Assembly: GCA_029210125.1 (NCBI GenBank)
Contig: JARGPR010000004.1
Location: forward strand, 124,001-188,000
Length of the DNA stretch: 64,000 nt
Reading direction: 5' to 3'
Origin: Pseudomonadales bacterium
GTDB lineage: Bacteria; Pseudomonadota; Gammaproteobacteria; Pseudomonadales; JAHRWD01
Part shown: positions 18,955-26,561 of the stretch, piece after piece
Layout of the letters: every line of letters begins with the position of its first letter
Position numbering within the stretch: position 1 is the first letter of the stretch
The notes under the pieces: model-generated
Database searches by the model: none
What the model was told of the DNA's origin: nothing
Seen by the model: the letters and a program-made list of their open reading frames with translations, nothing else
Position numbers and translations under genes: made by a program

Positions 18955-19845
18955 CTATAGCGCAATCGACAAAGTAGCGGGAATTCGTTCGGGACGCCAG
19001 TTTTTGGCGGCCCACTGGAGCAGTTCGGTTACCTGTGCCGGTGCTACATCAGCAGGAACGGGTTGTTCGAGTTTGCGTAAACAATACAGTAAATTAGCTA
19101 CCGCTTTTTGATCATCCAGTGCTGAAGCCAGGTTTTGTTTGCTGAGTTTTTGCTGCTGAGCATTAACGAGTACCGGAATATGGGCGTATTGAGGGCCCTG
19201 TTCGTCGAGCAAAAGCATTAGATAGAGTTGCCGTGCGCTGGAATCAAGCAGATCTACGCCGCGCACCACATGGCTGATATTTTGATACAGATCGTCCACC
19301 ATTGCAGCTAACTGGTAAGAGAAATAGCCATCCCGTCTGCGTACCACAAAATCGTCGATATCCAGGTCTGGCAGGAATTCGCAGTGGCCCTGAACACGAT
19401 CCTCAAATACGATGCCGGGGCTATTTAGCCGTACACGCACCGCATGGGGTTGGTGACAGGGGAACGAGTCATTTCGACAATGCCCTGAATATAGTTTGAG
19501 TTCAGTACGGGACTGTTTTCGGGAGCACGTACATGGATATAGAGCTTGCTTTCGGGCCAATTGATCCAGTACTTCTTGGTACGCTGGTAATCGCGTACTC
19601 TGGAGTAAAACTGATTCATCCCACTGTAAACCGTGGATTTCAAGGGATCGAAGGATTGCATCCGTGGCGCCGGGTAGCTCCCTGGGTGGGTCTATATCAT
19701 CAATACGAACTAGCCAGACTCCGCCTTGGGATCGAGCATCAAGATAACTGGCAACGGCACATAGCAGAGAGCCGATGTGAAGTGCGCCGGTGGGTGAAGG
19801 AGCAAACCGACCGCGATAGATTATGCGGTCGGGGAAGTAAGACAT
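18955..19845 (-). CDS. gluQ: Glutamyl-Q tRNA(Asp) synthetase
   Basis: GluQ is a GluRS paralogue without the anticodon-binding domain that attaches glutamate to queuosine 34 of tRNA(Asp). The 296-residue protein has the class I HIGS motif at 23-26 (APSPTGALHIGSLL), a degenerate KMSKS (QKLSKQ) and a zinc-type Cys cluster (CTCSRK...GHC). The length is that of GluQ rather than the roughly 470-500 residues of full GluRS. It lies downstream of dksA (65-bp gap), the common dksA-gluQ operon. Confidence 0.95.
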   Translation of the reverse strand: MSYFPDRIIYRGRFAPSPTGALHIGSLLCAVASYLDARSQGGVWLVRIDDIDPPRELPGATDAILRSLEIHGLQWDESVLLQSTRLPAYQEVLDQLARKQALYPCTCSRKQSRTELKLYSGHCRNDSFPCHQPHAVRVRLNSPGIVFEDRVQGHCEFLPDLDIDDFVVRRRDGYFSYQLAAMVDDLYQNISHVVRGVDLLDSSARQLYLMLLLDEQGPQYAHIPVLVNAQQQKLSKQNLASALDDQKAVANLLYCLRKLEQPVPADVAPAQVTELLQWAAKNWRPERIPATLSIAL

Positions 19846-19910
19846 TTTTTGGGGTTGTTAGCTGATCAAAAACGAACTTTTGTTAAGCGACATATACGGT
19901 TGCGAAACGC

Positions 19911-20363
19911 TTAGCCCCGTTCCTGTTTCTCTTTGATTTCAGCCAGGGTTTTGCAATCAATACACAGGGTTGCGGTTGGACGAGCTTCCAGGCGACGGAT
20001 GCCGATATCAATGCCACAGGATTCACAATAGCCGTAGTCATCTTGATCGATCAACTCAAGGGTGGAGTCGATTTTTTTAATCAGCTTGCGTTCACGGTCA
20101 CGGGTACGCAGTTCAAGGCTGAACTCCTCTTCCTGGCTCGCGCGGTCTGCAGGATCGGGAAAATTAGCTGCTTCATCCTTCATGTGGGAAACCGTGCGAT
20201 CAACCTCCTCCATCAATTCGTGCTTCCAGCGTGTCAGAATGGCGGTGAAATGCTCTTTCTGCTTATCATTCATATACTCTTCGTTCTTCTTCGCTTTATA
20301 CGGAGTGAACGTGGCTAGAATGCTAGAATCTGTCTTCTTGGGTTTTTTGCTTGCTGTTGCCAT
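19911..20363 (-). CDS. dksA: RNA polymerase-binding transcription factor DksA
   Basis: DksA enters the RNA polymerase secondary channel and potentiates ppGpp. The 150-residue protein (E. coli 151) has the coiled-coil tip motif DPADRAS with Asp70, Asp73 and Ala75, and a four-Cys zinc finger with C113, C116, C134 and C137. It heads a minus-strand run with gluQ and the cbr genes. It is divergent from the aminotransferase gene, across a 215-bp AT-rich gap that probably holds both promoters. Confidence 0.97.
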   Translation of the reverse strand: MATASKKPKKTDSSILATFTPYKAKKNEEYMNDKQKEHFTAILTRWKHELMEEVDRTVSHMKDEAANFPDPADRASQEEEFSLELRTRDRERKLIKKIDSTLELIDQDDYGYCESCGIDIGIRRLEARPTATLCIDCKTLAEIKEKQERG

Positions 20364-20578
20364 GGTTAAATCTCTTGAAAACCTTCAACGTTTTCCAGTA
20401 ACGCTCTCATCAATAATGAGCACGCCATGAATTTTGAGGCGCAAAAAATTACCAGATATGAATTACTTTTACCATAACAGTTTTGTGAAAAGTAGATATT
20501 TCTTTTGGCTATGGGATCAGTTTTTACTCCTTTCACCTCTATCTTATTGGTTTTAGGGTAGTTTCAGGGGCTTTTTAA

Positions 20579-21739
20579 GTGTCAAATTTTGCGAATAGAG
20601 TAACGGATATACCGCCCTTCCAGGTGATGAAAGTACTGGCCCGCGCCAAACAGCTTGAAGCGGAGGGGCGCGATATCATTCACCTGGAAGTTGGAGAGCC
20701 AGATTTCGGAACACCAGAACCAGTATTGGCCGCAGCCCAGCAGGCATTGAGTGATCAGCTAACACATTACACCCCGGCGCTTGGTTTGCCTGAGTTGCGC
20801 CAGGCCGTCGCGGATTATTATAAGCAGCGCTACCAACTTGACATCAGCCCTGAACGGGTCGTGATTACGCCCGGTGCATCCGGCGGGTTGCTGCTGAGCT
20901 TTGCGCTGTTATGTAACCCCGGCGAAAATGTCCTGATGTCAGATCCCGGTTACCCCTGCAACCGGCAGTTTTTGCGATTGATAGAGGCCGAAGCGCAATT
21001 GGTCCCGGTAAATGCTGACAATGGTTATCAAATGACCGCGGAATTACTGGATCAATATTGGCAGGCTAGCAGCCGTGGTGTGTTATTGGCATCGCCCTCA
21101 AACCCAACCGGTACGCTTGCTAGCCGTGAGCAGTTACAAAATATCTCCGATGCGGTGAGAAAACGAAACGGGTTTTTGATTGTTGATGAAATTTACGACG
21201 GCCTGGTTTATGACCAGGCACCGGTTTCGATTCTGGAAATCGACGATCAAGCCTATGTCATCAATAGCTTTTCCAAATACTTTGGTATGACGGGGTGGCG
21301 AATAGGCTGGATCATCGCCCCAGAGAACGCAGTGCCAAATCTGGAAAAACTGATTCAAAATATATTCATAGCTGCCCCCACGCTGGCTCAACAAGCAGCA
21401 ATTGCGGCGTTTCAGCCAGCATGTTTGGAGATATTGGAATCCCGTAAAAAAGAGTTAAAGGCACGACGTGACTATCTGCTACCCGAACTAACGGCGCTGG
21501 GTTTTAAGGTGGGCGCACCCAGCGACGGCGCATTTTTTATCTACGCCAATATCGATAAATTCAGTAACGATAGCGAAGCCTTTTGTTTGAAGTTACTAGA
21601 AGAACAGGGCATTGCCATAACCCCCGGTATTGATTTTGGCAGCCATTTTGCGAGCACCCATGTGCGGATAGCCTATACCCAGCCGATTCATCGTTTGCAG
21701 GAAGCGGTCGAACGGTTGCGTTTGGCGCTCGGTAAATGA
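20579..21739 (+). CDS. Class I/II pyridoxal-phosphate aminotransferase
   Basis: A fold-type I aminotransferase of 386 residues. PLP contacts are visible: Lys233 (the Schiff base, SFSKYFGMTGWRIGW), Asn175 in SPSNPTGT, Asp203 and Tyr206 in VDEIYDG, and the phosphate-binding Arg241. The family covers aspartate, alanine and aromatic aminotransferases, and the amino donor cannot be fixed. The start is GTG with AGGGG upstream. Its stop overlaps the sfsA start (ATGA), giving a two-gene operon next to dksA as in Pseudomonas (PA4722-PA4721 order, recalled). Confidence 0.9.
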   Translation: MSNFANRVTDIPPFQVMKVLARAKQLEAEGRDIIHLEVGEPDFGTPEPVLAAAQQALSDQLTHYTPALGLPELRQAVADYYKQRYQLDISPERVVITPGASGGLLLSFALLCNPGENVLMSDPGYPCNRQFLRLIEAEAQLVPVNADNGYQMTAELLDQYWQASSRGVLLASPSNPTGTLASREQLQNISDAVRKRNGFLIVDEIYDGLVYDQAPVSILEIDDQAYVINSFSKYFGMTGWRIGWIIAPENAVPNLEKLIQNIFIAAPTLAQQAAIAAFQPACLEILESRKKELKARRDYLLPELTALGFKVGAPSDGAFFIYANIDKFSNDSEAFCLKLLEEQGIAITPGIDFGSHFASTHVRIAYTQPIHRLQEAVERLRLALGK

Positions 21740-22470
21740 AGTTTGAACCCCCGTTAATAGAAGCGCGTTTAGTTAAACGCTATAAACGCTTTCTTGCGGA
21801 TGTAACTCTGCAGGATGGCTCCACGATCACCGTACATTGCCCCAATACTGGCAAAATGACAGGCTGCGCAGAGCCGGGCAGCCGGGTCTGGCTTTCGGAT
21901 TCCGCAAATCCCAAACGCAAATACCGCTACACATGGGAATTGGTTGAAACCGCTTCCGGCCTGGCCTATACCCATTCCGCAAAAGCTAATGCGTTAGTGA
22001 AGGAAGCACTGATCGATAATCGAATCGCTGAATTGGCGGGTTATACGCAGATCAAAGCGGAACAAGCCTATGGTGATCGCGGCAGTCGAGTGGATTTTTT
22101 GCTGCAGGGCTCCATAACCGGGAAAGACAGATCAGACTGTTTTGTGGAAGTGAAAGCCGTAACCCTGGATGAACAGGGCATCGGCTATTTTCCCGATACC
22201 GTCAGCGCTCGTGGCCTCAAGCATCTGCAAGAACTCGCCGACAGGGTAAAGGCAGGCCAGCGTTCGGTACTGCTGTTTTGTGTGCAGCATCAAGGCATAA
22301 AAGAGGTACGGCCAGCAGCTCATATTGATCCCAAATATGCCGAGGGAGTCGAAGTTGCGCTTGCTCAGGGGGTAGAGGTCATTGCCTACCGGGCTGAAAT
22401 AACTGCCACCGCAACTGGTGAGCCAAAACAGATAATCCTGACTAATGCCCTGCCATTTTCGATCGCTTGA
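21736..22470 (+). CDS. sfsA: DNA/RNA nuclease SfsA
   Basis: SfsA was named for sugar fermentation stimulation in E. coli and has an OB-fold-like N-terminus joined to a PD-(D/E)XK-type nuclease domain. Visible motifs: CPNTGKMTGCAEPGS near residues 35-49, the acidic RVDFLLQG and CFVEVKAVTL (E-x-K), and FPDTVSARGLKHL. The length of 244 matches the family (234-245). It overlaps the upstream aminotransferase gene by 4 bp. Confidence 0.94.
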   Translation: MKFEPPLIEARLVKRYKRFLADVTLQDGSTITVHCPNTGKMTGCAEPGSRVWLSDSANPKRKYRYTWELVETASGLAYTHSAKANALVKEALIDNRIAELAGYTQIKAEQAYGDRGSRVDFLLQGSITGKDRSDCFVEVKAVTLDEQGIGYFPDTVSARGLKHLQELADRVKAGQRSVLLFCVQHQGIKEVRPAAHIDPKYAEGVEVALAQGVEVIAYRAEITATATGEPKQIILTNALPFSIA

Positions 22471-22526
22471 TCCATTGGTTGATAGGCCAAACTAATAGCT
22501 CAAACAACCAGGCCATTTTATAAAGA

Positions 22527-22868
22527 TTAATCCGGTAGTCTCACCAGAACTGTGCCGTTCTCAATAACATGTTCTACCGGGGTTAAACGCTCCCTTGCAC
22601 AGGGGCCGTGGATGCAATAGCCGGTCTCAATCTCAAACAGCGCCCCATGTAGCGAGCACTGAATTAGATCTTTTTCATGGTTTAGAAACCTGTCCGGTAT
22701 CCACTCCAGACCCACACCGGTATGCGGGCAGGAATTGCAGTACACAAATAGCTGGCCACCTTTTTTGACGGCAAAAATTGCTGCCTCGGCCCTCTTGCCC
22801 GGAAGTGCGAATCCACGGGATTCACCCTCGGGTATCGCATCTTCAGTACATAAAGTATGCAGCGTTAT
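22527..22868 (-). CDS. Rieske [2Fe-2S] ferredoxin-like protein (non-canonical or lost start)
   Basis: A small Rieske domain with CPH and CSLHG motifs (Cys-x-His and Cys-x2-His ligands), similar to ferredoxin subunits of ring-hydroxylating oxygenases. The first canonical start is GTG 22745, giving 72 residues, but the frame continues upstream with sensible sequence (EGESRGFALPGKR... AAIFAVKKGGQLFV) that supplies the missing first strands of the fold. The only start-like codon there is ATA 22868, with GAGG 8 bases upstream and inside an ATAA overlap with the MaoC stop; it would give 113 residues. I read this as an ATGA overlap mutated to ATAA. The protein may still be made from ATA or as a truncated GTG product. 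Confidence 0.72.
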   Translation of the reverse strand: MTLHTLCTEDAIPEGESRGFALPGKRAEAAIFAVKKGGQLFVYCNSCPHTGVGLEWIPDRFLNHEKDLIQCSLHGALFEIETGYCIHGPCARERLTPVEHVIENGTVLVRLPD

Positions 22869-23320
22869 GTCGGCATCCTCAGCACTACAGAGGATGGACA
22901 GCAGGGTACGTCATCCTGATTGAGGATCTGCACATCCACCTCCACCAGCTTTTCGTTGTCCTGTTCGTATTTGCGGGTAACCTTCCCGTTAATATGGATG
23001 GTATCCCCCGCCGCAATCGAAACCTGCATATGAATTTTACGCTTACGGATAAATGCCTCGGGGCCAGACCAGTCGCTTACATATCTGTCCACTAATCCCT
23101 GTAAAAACATGGTGTTAAGGTAGATATCCTTCACTTTCTGTTTTTTTGCGTATTCCGGATTATGGTGGCCGGGGAAGAAATCCCGGGTGGCGGCCACATC
23201 CTGAATCACTCGCCGATAGCTGACGGGCATCTCCAGTTTGGGTAACTCATCACCTTCTGAAACCTCATCCCAAACCCGGGATAGATACTCACGATTGTAC
23301 TTTCCGATAGCGGTGTTCAT
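22865..23320 (-). CDS. MaoC-type hot-dog acyl dehydratase/hydratase subunit
   Basis: A 151-residue hot-dog protein of the MaoC group, with the family pattern FFPGHHNPEYA near residues 49-59 (the hydratase D/H region) and a long central helix. It overlaps the preceding minus-strand MaoC-like gene by 4 bp (ATGA), a pairing typical of heterodimeric (R)-enoyl-CoA hydratases such as ChsH1/ChsH2 of steroid breakdown. The substrate is unknown. The next gene downstream is the Rieske protein, overlapping by 4 bp. Confidence 0.78.
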   Translation of the reverse strand: MNTAIGKYNREYLSRVWDEVSEGDELPKLEMPVSYRRVIQDVAATRDFFPGHHNPEYAKKQKVKDIYLNTMFLQGLVDRYVSDWSGPEAFIRKRKIHMQVSIAAGDTIHINGKVTRKYEQDNEKLVEVDVQILNQDDVPCCPSSVVLRMPT

Positions 23321-23856
23321 GAGCCTGTCTCCCCGTGTGGAATGTAGCGGAACATGGTGTTGGTGTTGGTAGCTACTTTTTCTCCAGCGCCACAGCGATA
23401 AGTGGTGCGGGTGACCACAAAATGGCCGATCCCAAGCTTGGTTTTTTTCTCGGGGCTGATGCTGATCACCTCATTTTCAGAGTTCAGAATCTCCCCTATT
23501 TTCATATGACGAAAAAACTCTGATTCGGTAGATACATTGATCAGCGTGGTGCCGGGTAGCGGAAGATCAAAAGTGGAGGAGTCATCCCCCTCTTCCCGCA
23601 TCGGGTTCCAGTCGGTTGTCAGGCCCCAAACCATCAACATGCCCGGTGGCGATACAATGCTACCCCAGGCGTTATTGGCGTACTGCTCATCCCAGTAGCT
23701 GGGGTTGGCGTCCTCAACCGATGCGGCATAAAACTGGATCATCGCCCGGTTGACATCAATCTCATTAAATTTAGTGGAGGACTTTTTACCAATCCAGGCA
23801 ATTGCCTCCTCAAAGGTGCCGGTGGTCACATCGGCGCCGGTAGCTTCTGTACTCAT
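23317..23856 (-). CDS. MaoC-like dehydratase partner subunit (FAS1-type N-terminal hot-dog)
   Basis: A 179-residue protein with an N-terminal-type MaoC hot-dog fold: YAASVEDANPSYWDEQYA, SPPGMLMVW, then the strand-rich second half (GTTLINVSTESEFFRHMKIGEIL). Such proteins typically pair with a catalytic MaoC subunit, which the overlapping downstream gene provides. It heads a three-gene operon (this gene, MaoC, Rieske). The (R)-specific hydratase activity is inferred from the family, and the acyl chain it acts on is not known. Confidence 0.78.
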   Translation of the reverse strand: MSTEATGADVTTGTFEEAIAWIGKKSSTKFNEIDVNRAMIQFYAASVEDANPSYWDEQYANNAWGSIVSPPGMLMVWGLTTDWNPMREEGDDSSTFDLPLPGTTLINVSTESEFFRHMKIGEILNSENEVISISPEKKTKLGIGHFVVTRTTYRCGAGEKVATNTNTMFRYIPHGETGS

Positions 23857-23907
23857 GATTTAATCCCTTTTTATTATTATTTTTCCGTGCTGTTTTTCGT
23901 GTTAAAA

Positions 23908-23936
23908 GGAGAAGAGCAGATCGCCTGCTCTTCTCC
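23908..23936 (-). terminator. Rho-independent terminator after the SDR gene
   Basis: GGAGAAGAGCAG, 5-base loop, CTGCTCTTCTCC: a perfect 12-bp stem. On the minus strand it is followed by TTTTAAC. It lies 18 bases after the SDR stop and before the MaoC operon, so these are probably separate transcripts. Confidence 0.88.
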
Positions 23937-23953
23937 CAGTCCGATCTGATTAA

Positions 23954-24883
23954 TTACTCAGTTTTTTCAGCTGGTGATGGGTTCACGTAACCACCCATCA
24001 ACGATTTTGGCACCGCGTCCGCCAACTCATCAAAGCTGAACAGGCCATCGCCCTCGTATTTGTAGATCGACTGAATTTCCACTGGCTCGGAATAGACACC
24101 AATTCGGCCTTTCTCGGCATGGAAAATACGACCGTTGATATCCTGTGCCTGGTCGCTGGCAAGATAGGTCACAATTGGCGCAATGTACTCCGGCCCTGGC
24201 ATATTGGTCATCGCATCAAAACGTGCCTGGCTGATCATGCCGGATTCCAGACGTTTTTTCATGCCGTTAATAACGCCATCATTCAGAGTCATGCGGGTTG
24301 CCGCCATCGGGCATATCGCATTGGATGTCACGCCATATTTACCCAGCTCCAGTGCTAGCCCACGGGTCATGCTGACAATGCCGCCCTTGGCTGCTGCATA
24401 GTTAATTTGCCCGACGCTACCGCGCCAAGCGTCGGATGAAAAGTTAATAATGCGTCCACTTTTTTGCTCACGCATCACTTTACTCGCATGATGATTGACG
24501 TTGTAGTGTCCCTTCAGATGGACACGGATCACCGCATCCCAATCGTCTTCAGATAGATTCCAGATCATCCGCTCCCGTAACATGCCGGCACAGTTCACCA
24601 CAATATCGACACTGCCAAAACCATCTTTACAGAGCTGAATCATCTCCGCCGCCGCGTTGTAATCATCTACCGGCAGTGCGCAGGCAATGGCATCACCACC
24701 CGCCGCACGAATCTCCGCAACCACCTCCTCCGCTGGCCCATCTTCAGTACCCCGACCATCACGCCCCATCCCCGGATCAACCACCACCACGCTTGCGCCG
24801 TGTTCCGCCAGTGAAAGTGCAACCGCGCGGCCAATGCCACGCCCAGCTCCCGTAACCAGTGCCGCTTTACCTTTTAAGCTCAT
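23954..24883 (-). CDS. Short-chain dehydrogenase/reductase, (3R)-hydroxyacyl-CoA dehydrogenase type
   Basis: A classical SDR of 309 residues. The cofactor motif TGAGRGIG is at 11-18, NCAG near 96, the catalytic Ser (INFSSDAW), and YAAAK with the Tyr-x3-Lys pair. The sequence following the cofactor motif (VVVDPGMGRDGRG) and the long C-terminal extension resemble the dehydrogenase part of peroxisomal multifunctional enzyme 2. Next to MaoC hydratases, oxidation of a 3-hydroxyacyl-CoA is the natural guess. The substrate is not determined. Confidence 0.84.
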   Translation of the reverse strand: MSLKGKAALVTGAGRGIGRAVALSLAEHGASVVVVDPGMGRDGRGTEDGPAEEVVAEIRAAGGDAIACALPVDDYNAAAEMIQLCKDGFGSVDIVVNCAGMLRERMIWNLSEDDWDAVIRVHLKGHYNVNHHASKVMREQKSGRIINFSSDAWRGSVGQINYAAAKGGIVSMTRGLALELGKYGVTSNAICPMAATRMTLNDGVINGMKKRLESGMISQARFDAMTNMPGPEYIAPIVTYLASDQAQDINGRIFHAEKGRIGVYSEPVEIQSIYKYEGDGLFSFDELADAVPKSLMGGYVNPSPAEKTE

Positions 24884-25010
24884 CTTGGAATACTCCTGTT
24901 TTTATTAAAATTTGGATGGATTCATCATATTGAGGGCCAGGGAAGGGTGCAACTGAGGTTGTGGTTTTTTGGGAGCCGGTAAGCTGAGAAATAGTGGCGA
25001 TAAACATTAC

Positions 25011-25280
25011 CTATAGCTGGTCGTAATGCCCACCAATCGCGAAGATATAGATGTAATCAGCATCAAATTTGTAAACCACTCTATCTTTTTGGCTGAGCCG
25101 CCGAGACCATAACCCAGAAAGATTGTGCTTGAGTGGTTCGGGCTTTCCAGTTCCTTCAGACGGATTGTTACGCATCATCTCCTTTAACTGCCTACAAAGA
25201 ACTTTGTGCAATTTCTTGTCCTGCTCCCTAAGTTTTTCATAGGCTTCCCAGGTATCACCCTCAAAGACCAGTGATCTCAC
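25011..25280 (-). CDS. yoeB: Txe/YoeB-family toxin (mRNA interferase)
   Basis: An 89-residue ribosome-dependent mRNA endonuclease of the YoeB family. The C-terminus carries the catalytic pattern: Glu in PEPLKHNLSGLWSRRL, Arg in SQKDRVVYKF and HYDQL with the His-Tyr pair. A longer frame starts at 25343, but GTG 25280 gives the canonical start (VRSLVFEGDTWEAYEKL) and a 20-bp overlap with the antitoxin gene. The toxin cuts mRNA at the ribosomal A site when free of its antitoxin. Confidence 0.92.
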   Translation of the reverse strand: MRSLVFEGDTWEAYEKLREQDKKLHKVLCRQLKEMMRNNPSEGTGKPEPLKHNLSGLWSRRLSQKDRVVYKFDADYIYIFAIGGHYDQL

Positions 25281-25533
25281 TGAGTTCCTCCTTGCTGGGG
25301 TTATATCCTTTTTTCCTGGTGTGAGTCTCCACCGAGTCGGCAATTTGGCCCATCAAATTCTTATTTTGCAGGACATGTAGCGTTTCCTGTTCACGCTCCC
25401 AGTCTTCCGCGCTTATCACGACAAAATCTTCCCCGGTACGACGGGTTACTTTCAGCGGAGTATGATTTTCAGCTATTTGTTCTACATAGCTTTTCAGATT
25501 GTCTCTAAATTTATTTACGCTTACGTTATCCAT
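25261..25533 (-). CDS. yefM: Phd/YefM-family antitoxin
   Basis: A 90-residue antitoxin starting MDNVSVNKFRDNLKSYVEQI and containing the Phd/YefM DNA-binding fold, ending in a toxin-binding tail. The longest frame reaches 25650 but the start at 25533 fits the family. Its gene precedes and overlaps the YoeB-type toxin gene by 20 bp. A palindrome 20 bp upstream (25553-25569) is its likely operator. The pair is inserted inside the acyl-CoA catabolic cluster. Confidence 0.9.
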   Translation of the reverse strand: MDNVSVNKFRDNLKSYVEQIAENHTPLKVTRRTGEDFVVISAEDWEREQETLHVLQNKNLMGQIADSVETHTRKKGYNPSKEELSEITGL

Positions 25534-25552
25534 AAAATCACCTGGCTCAGTA

Positions 25553-25569
25553 GTACGGTAATTCCGTAC
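25553..25569. promoter_or_regulatory. Putative operator of the YefM/YoeB-type pair
   Basis: GTACGG, 5-base spacer, CCGTAC: a perfect inverted repeat 20 bp upstream of the antitoxin start. YefM-YoeB family operators are built on GTAC-centred palindromes, and autoregulation by the complex is usual in this family. Confidence 0.55.
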
Positions 25570-25688
25570 ATCATAGGTGGGGTTACTTAACAAGTCAAAG
25601 TGCCAAAAGCCTATTAAAAATCTAGGTAGGCCGGTTAACATGAGGCGCAATAAAAATATTCAAATAAAAATCACTAAAGGGATAAAAA

Positions 25689-26447
25689 ATGACGGACCAA
25701 CGCGTAAGCATGGAAGTAAAAGGCCACGTACTGATCATCACTATGATTCGGCATAAAAAACGCAATGCTATTGACGGTGAGATGAGTTTGGCTTTGGACG
25801 AAGCACTCAACCGTCTTGAAGATGAGCAGGATCTTTGGGCTGCGGTGCTGACTGGCGGGCCGGATATGTTCTGCGCTGGAACTGATTTGGCGGGTGGTTC
25901 CGGTGAACCCACCGAGCGCGGTGGTATTTACGGTGTGGTGGGGCGAACCCGAACCAAACCGCTGATCGCAGCGGTTGAAGGTATCGCTTATGGAGGTGGT
26001 TTTGAAGTGGCGATGGCCTGCGACATGATCATTGCGGCAGACAATGCCCGTTTTGGCTTGCCAGAAGTAAAACGGGGATTGCTGCCTACGAGCGGCGCGA
26101 TATTCCGCGCTGGTCGCGTATTGCCGCTTAATATTGCCAAGCAGGTGATGCTGACGGGGGCCGATCTGTCAGCTGCCGACGGGCACCGTTTCGGATTGGT
26201 CAATGAAGTCACCGCGCCCGGTGGTGCATTGGCTGCAGCGGTCGCAATGGCTGAGTTGATCACCGCTAACACGCCAATTGGCGTGCAGCAATCCTTGCAA
26301 GCTATCGAGGCGCTGGATGATGCGGACAATAAACTAGGCTGGGAACTCACCGTAAAAGCGCAGAATGTAATGAGTCAATCGGCGGACAGCAAAGAGGGTA
26401 TCGCCGCATTCTTTGAAAAACGTGCGCCGGTCTGGACAGGCCGTTAG
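25689..26447 (+). CDS. Enoyl-CoA hydratase/isomerase family protein (crotonase)
   Basis: A 252-residue crotonase-fold enzyme. The oxyanion-hole motifs are FCAGTDLAGG near 60-68 and EGIAYGGGFEVAMACD near 98-113, with acidic residues in the active-site helix (FGLPEVKRGL). Family members hydrate or isomerise enoyl-CoA. It is divergent from the toxin-antitoxin pair and convergent with an acyl-CoA dehydrogenase gene, inside a CoA-ester catabolic region. The precise substrate is unknown. Confidence 0.88.
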   Translation: MTDQRVSMEVKGHVLIITMIRHKKRNAIDGEMSLALDEALNRLEDEQDLWAAVLTGGPDMFCAGTDLAGGSGEPTERGGIYGVVGRTRTKPLIAAVEGIAYGGGFEVAMACDMIIAADNARFGLPEVKRGLLPTSGAIFRAGRVLPLNIAKQVMLTGADLSAADGHRFGLVNEVTAPGGALAAAVAMAELITANTPIGVQQSLQAIEALDDADNKLGWELTVKAQNVMSQSADSKEGIAAFFEKRAPVWTGR

Positions 26448-26506
26448 GCTGATGTCACGGGTTAAAGATAGGGTTTACGGTGGGAGATCGGTTGGTCTAG
26501 AGCAAA

Positions 26507-26539
26507 AAATGGTCACGCGATTTAAACGCGCGACCATTT
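26507..26539. terminator. Bidirectional terminator between crotonase and acyl-CoA dehydrogenase genes
   Basis: AAATGGTC-A-CGCG pairs with CGCG-C-GACCATTT across a 7-base loop, one mismatch in a 13-position stem. It is flanked by A4 on one side and TTTCTT on the other and sits between convergent genes. Confidence 0.8.
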
Positions 26540-26561
26540 CTTAGTAAGCTGCTGGCCTGGT

